Assembly (NCBI GenBank): GCA_937902525.1
Contig: CALEKV010000081.1
Coordinates: forward strand, 1-11,866
Direction of reading: 5' to 3'
From: an uncultured Candidatus Saccharibacteria bacterium
GTDB lineage: Bacteria; Patescibacteriota; Saccharimonadia; Saccharimonadales; Saccharimonadaceae
DNA: 11,866 nucleotides
In this document: piece by piece, positions 11,809 to 11,866 of the stretch
Numbering within the stretch: position 1 is the stretch's first letter
Layout of the letters: each line of letters opens with the position of its first letter
Notes under the pieces: model-generated
Seen by the model: only the letters and a program-made list of their open reading frames with translations
The model's database searches: none
Told to the model about the DNA's origin: nothing
Made by a program: the position numbers and the translations under genes

Positions 11809-11866
11809 AACCCTCCAGGTCCCTTTGAAGTAGGACACTAGCCAGAAAGGCTGGTGTATATGAAGC

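Noticed and set aside
1..11866. CRISPR array or transposase-bearing insertion sequence
   Set aside because: No evenly spaced direct repeats and no transposase or integrase reading frame is visible.

Overview
The window most likely comes from a Candidate Phyla Radiation bacterium, probably Candidatus Saccharibacteria. This is an inference, not a proof. It rests on small compact genes, tRNA genes with encoded CCA ends, TGA used as a normal stop, a polytopic membrane protein with a very basic N-terminus, and several genes whose start codon lies only 6-7 bases after a TATAAT box, as in leaderless transcripts.

Left part (1-2500): a truncated membrane protein gene, tRNA-Leu(UAA), tRNA-Cys(GCA) and a CarD-type RNA polymerase-binding regulator, all on the minus strand. 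A frameshifted phospholipase D-like pseudogene follows on the plus strand.

Centre (about 2510-6402), the main discovery: a compact, G+C-rich, minus-strand locus that encodes every core part of a ubiquitin-like protein conjugation system. In transcription order these are a coiled-coil protein that appears to carry two tandem E2/UBC-like modules (the second with a candidate active Cys), a 77-residue beta-grasp ubiquitin-like protein that already ends in Gly, a JAB/JAMM metallopeptidase with a complete HxH-x7-S-x2-D motif, and a ThiF/E1-like activating enzyme overlapping the JAB gene by 4 bases. The locus has three separate transcription units. Each has a TATAAT promoter with 17-base spacing in an AT-rich gap, and hairpins that fit only minus-strand RNA lie between them. 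A perfect 20-bp palindrome overlaps the -35 box of the JAB-E1 promoter. The coding regions look foreign in composition, while the promoters look native, which suggests a transferred and domesticated system. In the presumed reaction order, E1 adenylates the Ubl C-terminal Gly, the E2-like protein carries it to a target, and the JAB protein removes it.

Right part (6576-11866): a short threonyl-tRNA synthetase-like gene lacking the TGS and editing domains, preceded by what reads as a complete ribosome-mediated threonine attenuator. A 16-codon leader peptide contains Ile-Thr-Thr-Thr, overlapping three mutually exclusive hairpins that end in a terminator. Next come a 3'-truncated DUF1801 gene, a GyrI-like gene, the stump of an RBBP9/YdeN-type hydrolase gene, a Nudix hydrolase, and a fused SAM methyltransferase-Nudix protein. 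A palindromic dispersed repeat (core TCCGCTGGAACTGGGTT) occurs in three good copies and some fragments and brackets these genes. A second repeat pair flanks the methyltransferase-Nudix gene in inverted orientation. This part looks like an accessory region built by repeated insertion and deletion.
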